In this document: piece after piece, positions 62,804-64,000 of the stretch
How the letters are laid out: every line of letters begins with the position of its first letter
Numbering within the stretch: position 1 is the stretch's first letter
Assembly: GCA_023450085.1 (NCBI GenBank)
Contig: JAEXHI010000030.1
Coordinates: 1-64,000 of the forward strand
Length of the DNA: 64,000 nucleotides
Source of the DNA: Bacteroidota bacterium
GTDB lineage: Bacteria > Bacteroidota > Bacteroidia > Sphingobacteriales > Sphingobacteriaceae
Reading direction: 5' to 3'
Notes under the pieces: model-generated
What the model was told of the DNA's origin: nothing
Databases searched by the model: none
Seen by the model: only the letters and a program-made list of their open reading frames with translations
Made by a program: the position numbers and the translations under genes

Positions 62804-63211
62804 ATGGCAATCTTTGACAATCTAGGAAAATACCGCAACACAGGTTTATTAATATTAAGAGTTGGCTTAGGGGTCATGATGATGTTCCACGGCTTACCCA
62901 AAATTATGGAAGGCCCTGATACATGGGCGGGCATTGGTAGCAGCATGAAAGTGATTGGCATTAACTTTATCCCAGCATTTTGGGGTTTGATGGCGGCGCT
63001 TTCAGAAGGAATGGGTGGCTTCCTTTTACTATTGGGCCTTTTTTATCGCCCAGTAAACATGTTATTAACTTTCACCATGATCATCGCGGCTCTTGTTCAC
63101 CTTAATAAAGGCGAAGGCATTATGGGGGCCTCTCATGCCATTGAATTGGGCATTGTGTTTTTTAGCTTGATCTTTATTGGCCCTGGGAAATACAGTGTAG
63201 ATAAGAAGTAA
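62804..63211 (+). CDS. DoxX family membrane protein
   Basis: This 135-residue protein has the DoxX pattern LLILRVGLGVMMMFHGLPKI, followed by FWGLMAALSEGMGGFLLLLGLF and two more hydrophobic helices. The function is likely redox- or respiration-related in the inner membrane. It is the second DoxX gene in the window. It ends at a strong bidirectional terminator shared with the convergent SusD gene. Confidence 0.82.
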   Translation: MAIFDNLGKYRNTGLLILRVGLGVMMMFHGLPKIMEGPDTWAGIGSSMKVIGINFIPAFWGLMAALSEGMGGFLLLLGLFYRPVNMLLTFTMIIAALVHLNKGEGIMGASHAIELGIVFFSLIFIGPGKYSVDKK

Positions 63212-63265
63212 TTTAATTCGATGTTATTTAAGGTCACATTCGACAAACAACAAAAAATATAGCAT

Positions 63266-63299
63266 AACAAAAAAGGGACTTAAAAGTCCCTTTTTTGTT
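63266..63299. terminator. Bidirectional terminator
   Basis: Arms 63266-63281 and 63284-63299 form a perfect 16-bp stem with a 2-base centre and T-runs at both edges, between convergent genes ending at 63211 and 63316. Confidence 0.9.
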
Positions 63300-63315
63300 G
63301 ATGTATCAATCAATA

Positions 63316-64000
63316 TTAATCGTTTTGTTTAGAGTTAGGATTTGCTTGTAACTCTGCACGAGGAATAACCCATTGCCATCTTGGATCTCCGGCAGGAACC
63401 ACCATTACATCTCCTACAGAAGCGGCTACAAAATTAGGAGCAGTTCTTCTATCTAAGCCTCTGTTCAAGCGTTTCAAGTCATAAAATCTACGCCCTTCAC
63501 CCCATAACTCAGTTCTTCTGTTAATCAAGATTTCCTCAATTAATGCAGCTCCAGTGTTTGTAGACAAGGTATATTTATCATCTCTTTTGCTAACATAATC
63601 ATATAACTTTTGTTTAGCTTCTGTCTCACGTCCTGGAATATTTGCCAAAGCTTCTGCTAAAATCAAATAAACTTCCGACAAACGAAGGTAAGGCACGTCG
63701 CCCAGCGTAGTTTTCTCAGCTTTAATTTTAAACTTTCTGCTCATATAAGGCTCGCGTTTAAATGTAGGTTCAGGCAAAGGGAAATTTGCTGTTGTAGGAG
63801 TAGGCTCCCACATTTTCTTTCTCACATCTGTTGCAGGAATTAAGTTGTATAATGCCGAATTAATACGCTTAGGCCTATCACGAATAAAGGTAGTATTTCC
63901 ATCCATAGAGATTTGAGCATGGAAATTGACAAAAGTATCTCCTTGGTCAGCCTGCAGATAAACTCCCCATATCCACTCTGGATTTGAAATATCATTAAAT
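63316..64000 (-). CDS. SusD/RagB-family lipoprotein, C-terminal part (cut by window end)
   Basis: The frame stays open from the stop at 63316 to the window edge, about 227 residues of the C-terminal half. An ATG at 63906 is internal, not the start: codons above it encode SusD-like sequence, NDISNPEWIWGVYLQADQ. Further features are KAEKTTLGDVPYLRLSEVYLILAEALANI and ILINRRTELWGEGRRFYDLKRLNRG, typical of RagB/SusD C-termini. The SusC partner is expected beyond the right end. The ligand is not predictable. Confidence 0.85.
   Translation of the reverse strand, partial: FNDISNPEWIWGVYLQADQGDTFVNFHAQISMDGNTTFIRDRPKRINSALYNLIPATDVRKKMWEPTPTTANFPLPEPTFKREPYMSRKFKIKAEKTTLGDVPYLRLSEVYLILAEALANIPGRETEAKQKLYDYVSKRDDKYTLSTNTGAALIEEILINRRTELWGEGRRFYDLKRLNRGLDRRTAPNFVAASVGDVMVVPAGDPRWQWVIPRAELQANPNSKQND

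Noticed and set aside
1..64000. CRISPR array
   Set aside because: No regularly spaced direct repeats with unique spacers were found; the repeats are palindromic REPs or short tandems.
1..64000. Prophage or integrative element
   Set aside because: No integrase, phage structural or conjugation genes are visible; the tRNA at 57691 has no neighbouring integrase or duplicated tRNA end.

Overview
The window is a stretch of chromosome from a Bacteroidota bacterium, most likely a Pedobacter-like member of the Sphingobacteriaceae. The reasons are the many TonB-dependent receptors, two SusD-type genes, one SusC gene, outer-membrane barrels ending in aromatic residues, carboxypeptidase-like regulatory domains, weak Shine-Dalgarno signals, an AT-rich composition, and dense short palindromic (REP-like) repeats. 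Gene names come from reading protein motifs, without any database search.

Layout. 1-8.6 kb holds housekeeping and envelope genes: a membrane acyltransferase, an M16 peptidase, a GH10-like hydrolase, a coiled-coil protein and a Gfo/Idh/MocA oxidoreductase. 8.6-9.2 kb is non-coding and full of repeats. 9.2-24.6 kb is dominated by arginine biosynthesis on the minus strand. Running leftward it reads N-acyltransferase, argG, GNAT, argC, argD, four-helix protein, N-acylornithine carbamoyltransferase (argF'), GIY-YIG protein, argB, proC and an M20 deacylase. argH lies further left, beyond a NAD(P)-binding protein and an S9 peptidase. The enzyme set fits the acyl-citrulline route, in which carbamoylation precedes deacylation. 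Almost every junction in the run carries an inverted or tandem repeat, and two small genes unrelated to arginine sit inside it.

24.8-35 kb is mostly an iron-acquisition locus: two adjacent siderophore-type TonB receptors, a DUF4198 periplasmic protein, a PepSY membrane protein and a DUF6607 protein, with related TCTAAA dyads upstream. 35-46.3 kb holds secreted or envelope genes: an M28 peptidase, a barrel protein with an IPT/TIG lipoprotein, panE, an erythromycin-esterase-like fusion, an S41 peptidase, a membrane-anchored protein of unknown function and an AraC regulator. 46.4-50 kb holds DoxX, five small unrecognised minus-strand genes, all but one predicted membrane proteins, and a barrel protein. 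50.1-57.5 kb is a SusC/SusD nutrient-uptake pair with a serine hydrolase and a ROK regulator. 57.7-64 kb has tRNA-Arg(CCU), an MscS-type channel, metG, an LD-carboxypeptidase, DoxX and a truncated second SusD.

The most interesting signal is the GIY-YIG gene in the arginine run. It is bounded by inverted copies of a repeat that occurs elsewhere in the same run as a closed, empty palindrome, which suggests a full and an empty form of one mobile element. Second is the roughly 260-base leader before the arginine genes, with a short Arg-containing ORF and hairpins.
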